Both the position numbers and the translations under genes were made by a program. A stretch of 64,000 bases of DNA. It comes from an uncultured Paracoccaceae bacterium (GTDB taxonomy: Bacteria > Pseudomonadota > Alphaproteobacteria > Rhodobacterales > Rhodobacteraceae). Positions within the stretch are counted from its first letter, which is position 1. Every line of letters begins with the position of its first letter. A model generated the notes under the pieces. That model ran no database searches. It saw only the letters and a list, made by a program, of their open reading frames with translations, and was not told the DNA's origin. Below, in pieces: positions 53,091-61,990 of the stretch. The stretch lies in NCBI GenBank assembly GCA_947498645.1, contig CANMKS010000001.1:1030032-1094031 (forward strand), in the 5' to 3' direction.

Positions 53091-54605
53091 ATGTTACGAC
53101 GTTTCGGCAAAACCCATTTATTCACCGGACAGATGCCCAATTTTTTCGCCTATGTAATGCTTTTGAGCTGGCCCGTGATTATGGCGGTCCTATTCAAGAA
53201 ACTGCCAGCTGATCGCGCGTTGGTGTGGTCGTTGCTGGGTGCGCTCTTGTTTTTGCCGATGGAGACGTATTTCGATTTTCCGGTTGTGCCGACGATGAAC
53301 AAGGAAACCCTCCCCAGCGTGATTGCCATGATGTTGTGCCTGTTGATGGTGCCACAGAAGATCAAGTTCTTTCCGCAATCGCCCGTGGGCACGATACTCA
53401 TCCTGGCTTTCCTGATTTCCCCACTACTGACATACATCAGCAACACAGAGCCGGTGTTCTGGGGGCCCATGGGCATACCTGGCCTGTCATGGAAGGACGG
53501 GTTCGCGGGCATCCTGCGCAACGCGATGACGCTGATCCCGTTTGTTCTGGGCTATAACCTGATCAACAACGCAGAAACGCGAAAGAACTTTCTGACCATC
53601 TATGTGATTGCGGCGCTGATCTATTCGGTTCCCATGCTTTTGGAGGTGCGGCTGAGCCCGCAAATCAATCGTTGGGTTTATGGCTTTCTGCCGGAACTCT
53701 TTGGCCAGCAAATCCGGTTTGACGGGTTTCGGCCGGTTGTCTTTATGGGGCACGGCCTTACCGTGGCGTTCTTTACCTCGCTTGCAGTCCTTGCAGCAGC
53801 AACCCTGTTGAAAGGGCGGCAGGTCGGCGCGCGTGCACGCTACCTGTTCATCCTCGTTTATCTTTTTGTTGTGCTGTTTCTCTGCAAAAGCGTTGGGTCG
53901 ATCCTATTTGCGGTCGTTTTTGTGCCGATCATCCTGGTTGCAGGCATTCGTTTGAAAGGCTGGGCCATCATGGTTTCGGCTTTACTTGTCCTAACGTACC
54001 CCGTTTTGCGCGCCGCGGATCAGATTCCAACGGACGATCTGGTGCGATATGCTGCGATCATTCAGGAGGAACGCTCAAGATCACTGGATTTCCGCTTCTA
54101 CAACGAGGCGATCTTGCTTGAACATGCGTCGCAGAAGCCTGTCGCAGGGTGGGGTACATGGGACCGCAACCGCGTGTTTGACAGCGAAACCGGCGACGAC
54201 ATCTCGGTGACAGATGGATATTGGGTGATTGTGATCGGTGCGACGGGTTGGATAGGCTATATTGCTGTATTCGGCCTTTTGACTTTGCCGCTGCTCAGAC
54301 TCTGGCGTTGGCGCAAGCGGAAGGTGGAATTCGAGGAGCCGCATATCATCTATGGGATTGCCCTGATACTCGCGGTAAACGTGCTGGAACTGATCCCCAA
54401 TGCCACGATAAATCCAATTACCTGGTTGATCGCTGGCATGCTACTCAGGTGCCGTCCGCAGGATGTATCAGAGATCGCAAAACCTGAGGACACAGCCGAT
54501 GAAGAGACCCCAGCTCCGCGTTTGCACGTCAGGCAGCGCCGGGGCCAAAAGGCGACAGCACAAGATGCTCCGGCCCTTCAAACGCATCAGCGCGCGGTGC
54601 GTTGA
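53091..54605 (+). CDS. O-antigen/exopolysaccharide polymerase (Wzy-like)
   Basis: The 504-residue polytopic protein has about ten helices and a large periplasmic loop, typical of Wzy/WaaL-type proteins. The loop carries RSLDFRFYNEAILLEHASQK and WGTWDRNRVFDSETG. The last 45 residues are hydrophilic and basic. Sequence identity in this family is low, so the call rests on topology, loop signature and neighbours. It stops one base before the end of the minus-strand oxygenase gene. Confidence 0.8.
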   Translation: MLRRFGKTHLFTGQMPNFFAYVMLLSWPVIMAVLFKKLPADRALVWSLLGALLFLPMETYFDFPVVPTMNKETLPSVIAMMLCLLMVPQKIKFFPQSPVGTILILAFLISPLLTYISNTEPVFWGPMGIPGLSWKDGFAGILRNAMTLIPFVLGYNLINNAETRKNFLTIYVIAALIYSVPMLLEVRLSPQINRWVYGFLPELFGQQIRFDGFRPVVFMGHGLTVAFFTSLAVLAAATLLKGRQVGARARYLFILVYLFVVLFLCKSVGSILFAVVFVPIILVAGIRLKGWAIMVSALLVLTYPVLRAADQIPTDDLVRYAAIIQEERSRSLDFRFYNEAILLEHASQKPVAGWGTWDRNRVFDSETGDDISVTDGYWVIVIGATGWIGYIAVFGLLTLPLLRLWRWRKRKVEFEEPHIIYGIALILAVNVLELIPNATINPITWLIAGMLLRCRPQDVSEIAKPEDTADEETPAPRLHVRQRRGQKATAQDAPALQTHQRAVR

Positions 54606-55445
54606 CTAGAACCCGAGGCGGGCCAAGCGCGGATAGACCTTGCGGAAGATTGCAGGAGGTAGCCAGTTCTCCAGCATCATCTGCCGCTTAAACTGCCGGT
54701 CCACCTTGTCTTCGGTGCCGGGGCGCGGCTTGAAGATCGTCGAATGTTCTTTGCGTGTCGGGTCCCACGTCGCTGTGTAATAGTAGAGCGCAATCGACTG
54801 CCGGGGTTCCCCATCAGGATGGTTCACCTTTTCGGGGTTGCCATGGAAGGTGTTTGATCCGGTGGAAAAACAGCACATGCGATTGAATGTCGGTACAAAG
54901 CTTTTGACCTTCGCGCTCATATCATTTTCCCAAATCTCAAATGAACCGCCCCATTCTTCGCGCCAGTCATCGTTGAGATAGATGAGGACGTTCAGGCGAC
55001 GCTCAACCGACATTTGCTTGTGCAGGTTAAAGTCCGCATGGATATCCAGATGCCCGCCGTTGCTTACGCGGTGGACGCCGGCACCAATATAGTAAGGGTC
55101 GGGGATCAGCCCCTTGATCCCGGTCATTTCCTCAAGGAACAACAGAAACGGCCGCGAATTGAAGGCGTGGAACAGCTCGCGCGAATATGTCGGGAGCCGT
55201 TCAGGATTATACTGCGTCTTTAGGTTTTCTTGGGCACGCTGAAAAGATGCGCTGTCTTGGTCTTCCTGAAGGGAAATCAGATCGGACTGAACTTTGCGCA
55301 ATACCGCTTCGGGCAAAAAATTATCAATACAGATGTGATGATATGGCTCACCGCTTTGATACTCTTCGGCAAAGGGTGCAGCGGCTGCGCGCGCCGTATC
55401 GACATCAATGGTCAAGCGGTCTGGATCAATATTGTAAATTGACAT
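54606..55445 (-). CDS. 2-oxoglutarate/Fe(II)-dependent oxygenase, prolyl-4-hydroxylase-like
   Basis: The 279-residue protein has the double-stranded beta-helix ligands in order: GHLDIHADFN (His136 and Asp138), FHGNP (His201) and PRQSIALYYY (Arg215 for the 2-oxoglutarate carboxylate). WGGSFEIWEN is also typical. P4H-like oxygenases hydroxylate proteins or small molecules. In an exopolysaccharide locus it could hydroxylate an attached acyl or peptide group. ATG 55445 follows AGGAA. A longer frame (35 codons more) has no such site. Confidence 0.85.
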   Translation of the reverse strand: MSIYNIDPDRLTIDVDTARAAAAPFAEEYQSGEPYHHICIDNFLPEAVLRKVQSDLISLQEDQDSASFQRAQENLKTQYNPERLPTYSRELFHAFNSRPFLLFLEEMTGIKGLIPDPYYIGAGVHRVSNGGHLDIHADFNLHKQMSVERRLNVLIYLNDDWREEWGGSFEIWENDMSAKVKSFVPTFNRMCCFSTGSNTFHGNPEKVNHPDGEPRQSIALYYYTATWDPTRKEHSTIFKPRPGTEDKVDRQFKRQMMLENWLPPAIFRKVYPRLARLGF

Positions 55446-55650
55446 ATCTGGTTCCTGTCGTAATCGTAAAATGTGGCCAATAAACCATTCTGCGCTTAGT
55501 ATGACCGGGAGCGGTGCCCACGGGGAGTCGTGTTCACAGAACTCGGCCAAAATCTAGCTTGCCTAATATCACATATCTAGCCCTTACGCACAAACCTCTG
55601 TCGGGTGGTTATGCCAACAATACGTCAATTACGGCGAGGACAGAAACAAT

Positions 55651-56268
55651 ATGGAAGAAAAGCAGACAATAACCCAATGCGCGTTCCAAAACTGGGATGC
55701 GGGAATCGGCGATCCTACTGTTTGGGGGTGGCTGACTGTTTTCATCTACGCGGTCGCTGCAATTGTTGCAGGGCTGACTGCATATCGTGGCCCTTTTCCA
55801 GACATTTCACGCGCACGTGAGCAGATTTTCTGGGGTTTTCTAACCGTTGGGCTGGCATTTCTTGCCGTCAATAAGCAGCTTGATCTGCAATCGTTCATGA
55901 CGGTTATCGGGCGCTGCGCCGCCGTAGAACAAGGGTGGTACGAGGACCGGCATACAATTCAAGGACTTATGATTCTGGGACTTGTCCTGTTTGTCGCCGC
56001 AAGCGGTATCTTCTTTCTGTTCCTACTGCGCGGCACGCTGCGCCGCTCCATTTTGCCTGTGTTGGGTGCTGCCTTCGTCAGCGGCTTTGTTCTGATCCGT
56101 GCGGTTGGGTTTCACAACGTGGACCAAATGCTAGGTATGCAGCTGCCGGCGGCACTCGGCTCTGTTAAGGTGAATTTTCTGCTTGAAGCGCCGGGCCCGC
56201 TCTTGATCATGTTCACTGGGCTGTGGCTTCTGCGACGTGGGTCGTTGGAAAGTGAATTTTCAAACTGA
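55651..56268 (+). CDS. Unknown five-helix membrane protein
   Basis: The 205-residue protein has hydrophobic helices at about 26-44, 60-78, 100-125, 132-150 and 175-195. A conserved-looking soluble part is GRCAAVEQGWYEDRHTIQGL, followed later by LIRAVGFHNVDQML. It is not an exosortase: no Cys/Arg/His triad pattern was found. It lies between the oxygenase and the WecG-like gene, in the direction of the latter (66 nt apart). No function can be assigned. Confidence 0.72.
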   Translation: MEEKQTITQCAFQNWDAGIGDPTVWGWLTVFIYAVAAIVAGLTAYRGPFPDISRAREQIFWGFLTVGLAFLAVNKQLDLQSFMTVIGRCAAVEQGWYEDRHTIQGLMILGLVLFVAASGIFFLFLLRGTLRRSILPVLGAAFVSGFVLIRAVGFHNVDQMLGMQLPAALGSVKVNFLLEAPGPLLIMFTGLWLLRRGSLESEFSN

Positions 56269-56334
56269 CTTTTGCGGCCAGCATAGGCATAAGCAGCCGA
56301 AAGTAAGTTAAATTTTTCCAGGTGCATTTGTCGT

Positions 56335-57123
56335 TTGTCTGAAATCCCTCCCCCCCTCTTTGTGATTAATATCCGCAAGACTGATTATCAGTTGGGCGTG
56401 AATGTTGCGGATGCGGACAGTTTGCTTGATCTGGCCCGCGCCCGGTTGCTGGACCGTGATGGGTTTGCTCTGGCGACGGTCAACCTCGACCATCTGGAAA
56501 AGTTGCGCCATCCGGGGTCATTCTGCGATGCTTACGCCGCGCAGGATTTCGTCGTGGCGGATGGGAACCCAATTGTTTGGCTGTCACGGCTCGCCGGGCA
56601 TCCGGTGTCGTTGGTGCCCGGATCCGACATGGTTTTGCCTATGGCAAAGCTGGCAGTCGAAACGGATACACCTGTTGCCCTGCTTGGGAGCACGCAAGAC
56701 GCATTGGCCGCTTCCGCAGCGGCGCTTAGGAATCACGCACCGGGGGTGAATATTGTTGGTACCTTTGCACCTCCGTTCCCCTTTGACCCAAGTAGTGCCT
56801 TGGCGGATGAATTGCTTGATGAAGTCGCTGCTACTGGCGCGCGGTTGGTCTATCTGGCGCTTGGTGCGCCAAAACAAGAGATTTTCGCCGCACGTGGCCG
56901 CGCCCGCGTGCCGCAAGTGGGTTTTGTGTCAATCGGTGCCGGCTTGGATTTTCTGGCAGGCACGCAGACCCGCGCGCCAAGCTGGGTGCGCAAGCTGGCG
57001 TTGGAGTGGGTCTGGCGCATGCTGACGAACCCGCGCCGCTTGGCGAAACGCTATGCGCTTTGTGCGACCATCCTGCCCGGGTTGGCGACGGATGCGCTGC
57101 GCCAGCGTTGGGGCAGATCGTAA
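56335..57123 (+). CDS. WecG/TagA/CpsF family glycosyltransferase
   Basis: The 262-residue GT26 protein has ATVNLDHLEKLRHPGSF, VADGNPIVWLSRLAGHPVSL, VPGSDMV and LVYLALGAPKQEIFAA, all in family order. It uses UDP-sugars such as ManNAcA or glucose to extend lipid-linked acceptors. The start is TTG 56335, with AGGTG about 8 nt upstream. It converges tail-to-tail on the tyrosine kinase gene with a 3-nt gap. Confidence 0.9.
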   Translation: MSEIPPPLFVINIRKTDYQLGVNVADADSLLDLARARLLDRDGFALATVNLDHLEKLRHPGSFCDAYAAQDFVVADGNPIVWLSRLAGHPVSLVPGSDMVLPMAKLAVETDTPVALLGSTQDALAASAAALRNHAPGVNIVGTFAPPFPFDPSSALADELLDEVAATGARLVYLALGAPKQEIFAARGRARVPQVGFVSIGAGLDFLAGTQTRAPSWVRKLALEWVWRMLTNPRRLAKRYALCATILPGLATDALRQRWGRS

Positions 57124-57126
57124 AGC

Positions 57127-57927
57127 CTAGCTGGTTTCAGGGTATCTGCATTTATTCAGCACAACGCCCAGTAGATTTGTGCGCGCTTCCAGTTCCTGTT
57201 TGCAGCGCCCGACATCATTGATGGTTGATGTTTCCGCCGCTGCGACCAACAGGGTTGCGTCAACTTGATCGATAAACGCCATTGTGTCATCTGCGATCAG
57301 CACCGGCGGCATGTCGAACAGCATGATATCAGGCTGATACTGCGCTTCTATCGCATCGACTACATGGGCTGCTTTCGTGCCATGCAACAGCTCTGCTGAA
57401 TTGGGCGTGTCCTTGCTGGCAGCGACGGCAAGGCTTGCCTTGTACCTTTTGATATGGTCGCGCGGCTGGGCGTTGCCAGACAACACCTTGGCAAAGTTCG
57501 TGCCTTCTTCCAGTCGCAACATTCGCGCGATGGAAGGGGTCCGGAAGTCAAGCTCGATCACCATAACGCGCAGGTCGGCTTGTCGGGCCAGGCTGAAGGC
57601 CAGATTCAGAACAACTGTAGATTTCCCGCATTCCGTTCCCGGTGAGGTGAACGCGACTCTGCGCCAGCCTTTGCTGCGCATTTCATGCAGAAGTTTCGTG
57701 CGCATCACGTCAAAGGGCGTTGCCAGCGGGTTCGCCTCTAGCGTCATGATCCGGTTGCGCTTGAGCCACTTGGGTTGCACGTCAAACTGCGGCAAGCTGA
57801 TCCAGTCGTCCGTAATGGCCGCCTCGGCTGGGTTTGCGACCGCCGTTGCATTTTGGTTTTGGTGTTGTGGCCCAACGGACTGGCGTTCCTGGCGCGCCTT
57901 TTCGATTGCTTCGCGAATACGTTCCAT
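57127..57927 (-). CDS. Exopolysaccharide tyrosine kinase (CpsD/CapB-like, XrtA-associated type)
   Basis: The 266-residue P-loop kinase has Walker A TECGKSTVV, the Walker A' block VMVIELDFRTPSIARML and Walker B MLFDMPPVLIADD. It follows the Wzz gene by 3 nt and phosphorylates tyrosines to control polymer length. The C-terminal tail has only one tyrosine (KCRYPETS), not the usual Tyr cluster. The protein is the separate, soluble kinase half. The layout matches the tyrosine kinases of XrtA/PEP-CTERM polysaccharide loci. Confidence 0.88.
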   Translation of the reverse strand: MERIREAIEKARQERQSVGPQHQNQNATAVANPAEAAITDDWISLPQFDVQPKWLKRNRIMTLEANPLATPFDVMRTKLLHEMRSKGWRRVAFTSPGTECGKSTVVLNLAFSLARQADLRVMVIELDFRTPSIARMLRLEEGTNFAKVLSGNAQPRDHIKRYKASLAVAASKDTPNSAELLHGTKAAHVVDAIEAQYQPDIMLFDMPPVLIADDTMAFIDQVDATLLVAAAETSTINDVGRCKQELEARTNLLGVVLNKCRYPETS

Positions 57928-57930
57928 CTG

Positions 57931-59457
57931 TTACGCCCCCACCATGCTGCTGAGCCGTTCGATAACTACTTCCAATGGCATGACCTGCGTGTGTACGAGG
58001 TACAGCAAAGCTGGCACACCGATGGCCGCAGCAACAATCGAGATAGCAATCTTGAGATAGCGCACCAGCGTCTGGCGCGGCGTTGTCAGATACGGCAGGG
58101 TCGCAAAGGGTTTGGTGCCGAATGCATTGGTGACTTCCACTGGCCGCCTGATGCCTTGGTTGAGCAACACCATGAGGAAAACAAGTGCCGCACCGGCGGC
58201 GGCACCGGCCAGCACGCTGCCTGCGACGATCAGTTTTCGGTTGGGTGCAAAGGGTGATTCTGGGATGCTGGCCCTTTCGATCACGACGATGCGCTGCCCT
58301 TTTGACAACGCCTCGATCCGATCACCTGTGCGGGCTTCGGCCAAGGCGACTGTCGCTTGATCAAATTGTTCGCTGATATTGTCATAGCTGCGTTGCAGTG
58401 TGCCCAATGTGATTGCGTTTTCAGGTGTGGCGTCAATCGCAGCGATCAGCTTTTCCATCTCTTCTTCAATCTGGCTTTTCTGCTCGGCAAGAAAAGAGAT
58501 TTGACCGTCAATGTCCGAAATTTGCAGGGAGTAAGCAGTCAGCAAGCCGCTCCCTTGTGCGTTACGGCCGGTTTGTGCGTTCACGCGTTCCTGTAGAGAT
58601 TCGACCTGAGTGCGCAACGCGATTACACGTGGGCTCTCCGGAGAGTAGATCACAAGGGCTGCGGCAAGATCACCTTGAAGCTGACGCAGTTGCCGCAGTT
58701 CAGGTGACATGCTTGCTTCGCTCAAATCAATTCGCCCGGTTTGCTCAAAGAGTTCTGTCAGACGGGCCCGCCTGTCTGACAGCGACGAAAACTCCCGATT
58801 GATTTGCGAAACTCGTTCCTGCAATGCCGTCAGACGCGTGCGCTGAAACTCGACGCTTTCTGGCAAGGCATTCCGGTTCTTGAGCTGGAACTCCAAAACC
58901 CGCGCGCCCTGTTCAGCCAATTCAGTGTTCAGCCGCGCAACTTCTTGCTCGAAGAACTCAAGTGTCTGGCCGGATGCTTCTGTTCGAATTTCCACGTTCT
59001 GCTGAAGTATCTGGTTCAGGATCGCATTGGTCACATCGGCAGAGATTTTGCCGGACGAGGCCTCAAACGCGATCAGAACCAGCCCCGTCCCGTCATTACT
59101 CAAGGGTACGCCAATTTGCACACGCTCTGTCATATCATTGACGATCTCGTCAGTCGTCATGTCCGACGTGTCTTCATAGACCTCATACTCGAGCGCCGTT
59201 TCCAGCAGGTTCGAACGTGTCAAGACCCGCTGCCGGACGGCCCCCAAAAGCTCGGTCGATCCCGCACGTACGGTGGAGGCGGCCAGATCGTCGGGGATTG
59301 TAGGCGATTCAACCAGCAGGCGCGCTTCGGCGCGGTAGACCTTTGGCAATGTTACGGCGAGGTAGCTGCCTGCCGCCGTAATGCAGACCAGCACCAATAG
59401 AAAATAGTGTACACGCCGCAGGAACAGGGAAATGAAGAATTTGATGTCTGCAATCAT
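57931..59457 (-). CDS. Polysaccharide co-polymerase / chain-length determinant (Wzz-type)
   Basis: The 508-residue protein has an N-terminal membrane helix (HYFLLVLVCITAAGSYLAVT), a long periplasmic alpha-helical coiled region (about 60-410), and a C-terminal helix (LKIAISIVAAAIGVPALLYL) plus a short tail. Residues near the second helix carry PFAPNRKLIVAGSVLAGAAA. It controls polymer length and links Wzy to Wza. Its start overlaps the ATPase stop (ATGA), and the kinase follows it. Confidence 0.9.
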   Translation of the reverse strand: MIADIKFFISLFLRRVHYFLLVLVCITAAGSYLAVTLPKVYRAEARLLVESPTIPDDLAASTVRAGSTELLGAVRQRVLTRSNLLETALEYEVYEDTSDMTTDEIVNDMTERVQIGVPLSNDGTGLVLIAFEASSGKISADVTNAILNQILQQNVEIRTEASGQTLEFFEQEVARLNTELAEQGARVLEFQLKNRNALPESVEFQRTRLTALQERVSQINREFSSLSDRRARLTELFEQTGRIDLSEASMSPELRQLRQLQGDLAAALVIYSPESPRVIALRTQVESLQERVNAQTGRNAQGSGLLTAYSLQISDIDGQISFLAEQKSQIEEEMEKLIAAIDATPENAITLGTLQRSYDNISEQFDQATVALAEARTGDRIEALSKGQRIVVIERASIPESPFAPNRKLIVAGSVLAGAAAGAALVFLMVLLNQGIRRPVEVTNAFGTKPFATLPYLTTPRQTLVRYLKIAISIVAAAIGVPALLYLVHTQVMPLEVVIERLSSMVGA

Positions 59458-60317
59458 CTCATAACACTCTCTTCAGGTTCTTGCGCGGTACGACCAAAGA
59501 AGGTCCCGTCGTCCAGAACCACCTGAACGGTTTTCGCCGTCACACTCTGGGCCCCGGCGGTATAGGCATAAACCATCGCCAGATCACAAAGCTGATTAAC
59601 CAGACGCGGCACGCCACCTGTCGCCTCGAAAACCAACGCAGCTGCGGCTTTGTTGAACAGCACTTTGCTTGCGCCAGCAATCTTTACACGATGCCGAATA
59701 TACTCATAGACCGTCGCTGCATCCATATGTTTGAGGTGGAAGCTGGACGAAACGCGCTGCGCGAATTGGCGCATTTCGGGTTTGCGCACCATGTCCTGAA
59801 GCTCTGGTTGCCCGATCAGGATCAGTTGCAACAATTCGTCCTTGTTGGAATTGATGTTGGTGAACATGCGCAACTCTTCAAGCGACTCGTTTGTCATGTT
59901 CTGTGCTTCATCGAAAATCAGTACAACGCGTTGGCCGCGGGCGTATTCCGCGATCAGGAATTCCTGGAATGCCGCGAATAGTTCAACATAACCCGCCCCT
60001 GGCTCTGGTTTCTGGTTCAGCGCCATAAGCACCCAATGCAGCAACTCGCCCCGATCACCATGTGCGTTCGAGATCAGACCAACCGTCAGGTTTTCGTCGA
60101 GGTTTTGCATCAGCTGCTGTAGCAGGGTCGTCTTGCCCGCACCGACCTCCCCGGTGATCAGCGTGATCGGCGCACGGGTCAGCAAGCCGTATTCCAGCAT
60201 TGCGTAGGCGCGCGTGTGCTGCGCTGTCCAATACAGAAAACTGGGGTCAGGTAGCACGGAAAACGGCCGCTCTGTCAGGCCGAAATGCTCTGTGTAAAGG
60301 TCAAATTTCTTGTTCAT
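59454..60317 (-). CDS. ExeA/GspA-type AAA ATPase of the exopolysaccharide locus
   Basis: The 287-residue P-loop ATPase has FGLTERPFSVLPDPSFLYWT, Walker A GEVGAGKTT (56-64), Walker B VLIFDEAQNM and arginine-finger region RKPEMRQFAQRV. Members of this kind (TIGR03015) accompany the Wzz and tyrosine kinase of XrtA systems. First gene of the ATPase-Wzz-kinase operon, read leftward. The C-terminus is a small winged part. Confidence 0.88.
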   Translation of the reverse strand: MNKKFDLYTEHFGLTERPFSVLPDPSFLYWTAQHTRAYAMLEYGLLTRAPITLITGEVGAGKTTLLQQLMQNLDENLTVGLISNAHGDRGELLHWVLMALNQKPEPGAGYVELFAAFQEFLIAEYARGQRVVLIFDEAQNMTNESLEELRMFTNINSNKDELLQLILIGQPELQDMVRKPEMRQFAQRVSSSFHLKHMDAATVYEYIRHRVKIAGASKVLFNKAAAALVFEATGGVPRLVNQLCDLAMVYAYTAGAQSVTAKTVQVVLDDGTFFGRTAQEPEESVMR

Positions 60318-60865
60318 TGGTCGGAATGCTCAGGTTTCGATCCATCTTAATGTGCTTTGCTAAAATGACGTAGCTTAAAGCGGATTGTCTGGCCTTTGGC
60401 CATTACGATTTTGCTGACTTGCCAACATCGCTAGCCCAATTGGGCCGCCGTTTTGCATATCAAGATAGGTCTTCATACCGACGCGGTTTCCTCATTAACT
60501 CTGCCACTACGCTCCGTTGATACTCACGGATCGTTCTGGCGACACAACTCGTATACTTGTTCATAGCAGGGTGTACCTAAACCCAGCGTGAACAACACAT
60601 TTCGCTGGACCTTAACGGGATTCTTACGTGAACAACAGGGTTACCGTGTGGGCGGATTGTCGGGTCGCGTCTCAGCCTGTCAGACCTTGGACCACCACAG
60701 CGACGCGCGCATACGAGGACCGCCTCTTGAAACTGGCCTGAAAAGAGGTGGAGACTCCAATCAACCTGTGCCACCATTCCGGTGATTCATTTTCAGTGAT
60801 CTTTTCTTAATGCGCTTCAACTTTTGGCCAAATCGTCATGTCCTGGTTTTGAAGAGGAGTCGGTT
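60318..60865. other. 548-nt non-coding region with an 11-bp direct repeat
   Basis: No credible gene is seen between the ATPase gene (minus) and the aminotransferase (plus). CGTGAACAACA occurs at 60587-60597 and again at 60627-60637, exactly 40 bp apart, about four helical turns. It may be a pair of regulator sites for the divergent promoters. Confidence 0.45.
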
Positions 60866-61981
60866 TTGAAACCGCCGCCCATATATGTCGCGCGGCCAAA
60901 GCTGCCGGAGCTGTCGGATTTGATGCCGCTGCTGGAAGAAATCTGGAGCAGTCGTATCCTGACCAACCGGGGTCCGATCCTGCAAAGATTCGAAACTACG
61001 CTCAGTGAATATCTTGGGGTAGAGCATCTGTCGGTTGTCTCCAATGCCACGCAGGGCACGATCATTGCGATGCGGCAGGCAGGAATTACGTCCGGCGAAG
61101 TGATCACTACGCCCTTTTCGTTTGTGGCCACCGCCCACGCCATCAGGTTGTCGGGTGCAACACCTGTTTTTGCCGACATTGACCCCGTGACGCTCAATCT
61201 GGACCCTGCACAGGTTGAGGCACAGATCACACCTCATACGCGCGCCATTCTGCCGGTCCATACATTTGGCACCCCTTGCGATGTTGAAGGGCTGGTAGAG
61301 GTCGCGGAACGGCACGGGATCGCATTGATATACGATGCGGCACATGCCTTTGCTGTGCGCCGCGATGGCAAATCGATTCTGCGACATGGTGATATGTCTG
61401 TCCTCAGTTTCCACGCCACAAAGGTTTTCAATACCTTTGAAGGTGGCGCTGTGATCGTGCGGGATCGCGAGACCAAACTCGCCATCGACCGTTTGGCAAA
61501 CTTTGGATTTGCCGATGCGCTAGCTGTTGATGACATCGGCACCAATGCCAAGATGAATGAATTCAACGCCGCTGTGGGTCTTGCGCAGCTTTGCGGATTT
61601 GATGAAGTGCTGGCCGCGCGACATGTCGTTGCCGGGCGCTATGCTGCGCGACTGGAAGGCGTTGACGGATTACGTTGCGTTTGCCCAACAGGTGTTGCGG
61701 GGCACAACTCTTACGCCTTTCCCATCCTGCTTGGCCCCGACTACCACATTGATCGGGATGCGCTTTTTGCGCGTCTAGAGGCCGAGAATATCTTTGCGCG
61801 CCGCTACTTCTATCCGCTGATCTCCGAACTGACACCCTACAGTGATCTGCCCTCTGCCGCGTCCGAGCTTCTGCCGGTTGCAAGCAAAGCTGCTGGACAG
61901 GTTCTTTGTCTGCCGCTCTATCACGATCTTGATGAGGCGGCGCAGGACAGGATCATTGATTTGATCTTGGGCGGGGGCTGA
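60866..61981 (+). CDS. DegT/DnrJ/EryC1/StrS family sugar aminotransferase
   Basis: The 371-residue PLP enzyme has LILTNRGPI-like N-terminal residues (SSRILTNRGPILQRFETTLS), VHTFGTPCDVEGLVEVAERH, DAAHAFAV (cofactor Asp) and LSFHATKVFNTFEGGAVIVR with the PLP lysine. It aminates nucleotide-linked ketosugars, so an amino sugar is likely in the polymer. The start is TTG 60866 behind GAGGAG (60854-60859). An upstream TTG at 60824 lacks a ribosome-binding site. Confidence 0.9.
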   Translation: MKPPPIYVARPKLPELSDLMPLLEEIWSSRILTNRGPILQRFETTLSEYLGVEHLSVVSNATQGTIIAMRQAGITSGEVITTPFSFVATAHAIRLSGATPVFADIDPVTLNLDPAQVEAQITPHTRAILPVHTFGTPCDVEGLVEVAERHGIALIYDAAHAFAVRRDGKSILRHGDMSVLSFHATKVFNTFEGGAVIVRDRETKLAIDRLANFGFADALAVDDIGTNAKMNEFNAAVGLAQLCGFDEVLAARHVVAGRYAARLEGVDGLRCVCPTGVAGHNSYAFPILLGPDYHIDRDALFARLEAENIFARRYFYPLISELTPYSDLPSAASELLPVASKAAGQVLCLPLYHDLDEAAQDRIIDLILGGG

Positions 61982-61990
61982 TCAGCAAGG

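Noticed and set aside
55651..56268. Exosortase/archaeosortase
   Set aside because: No Cys-Arg-His active-site arrangement could be found in the helices and the length is short for the family.
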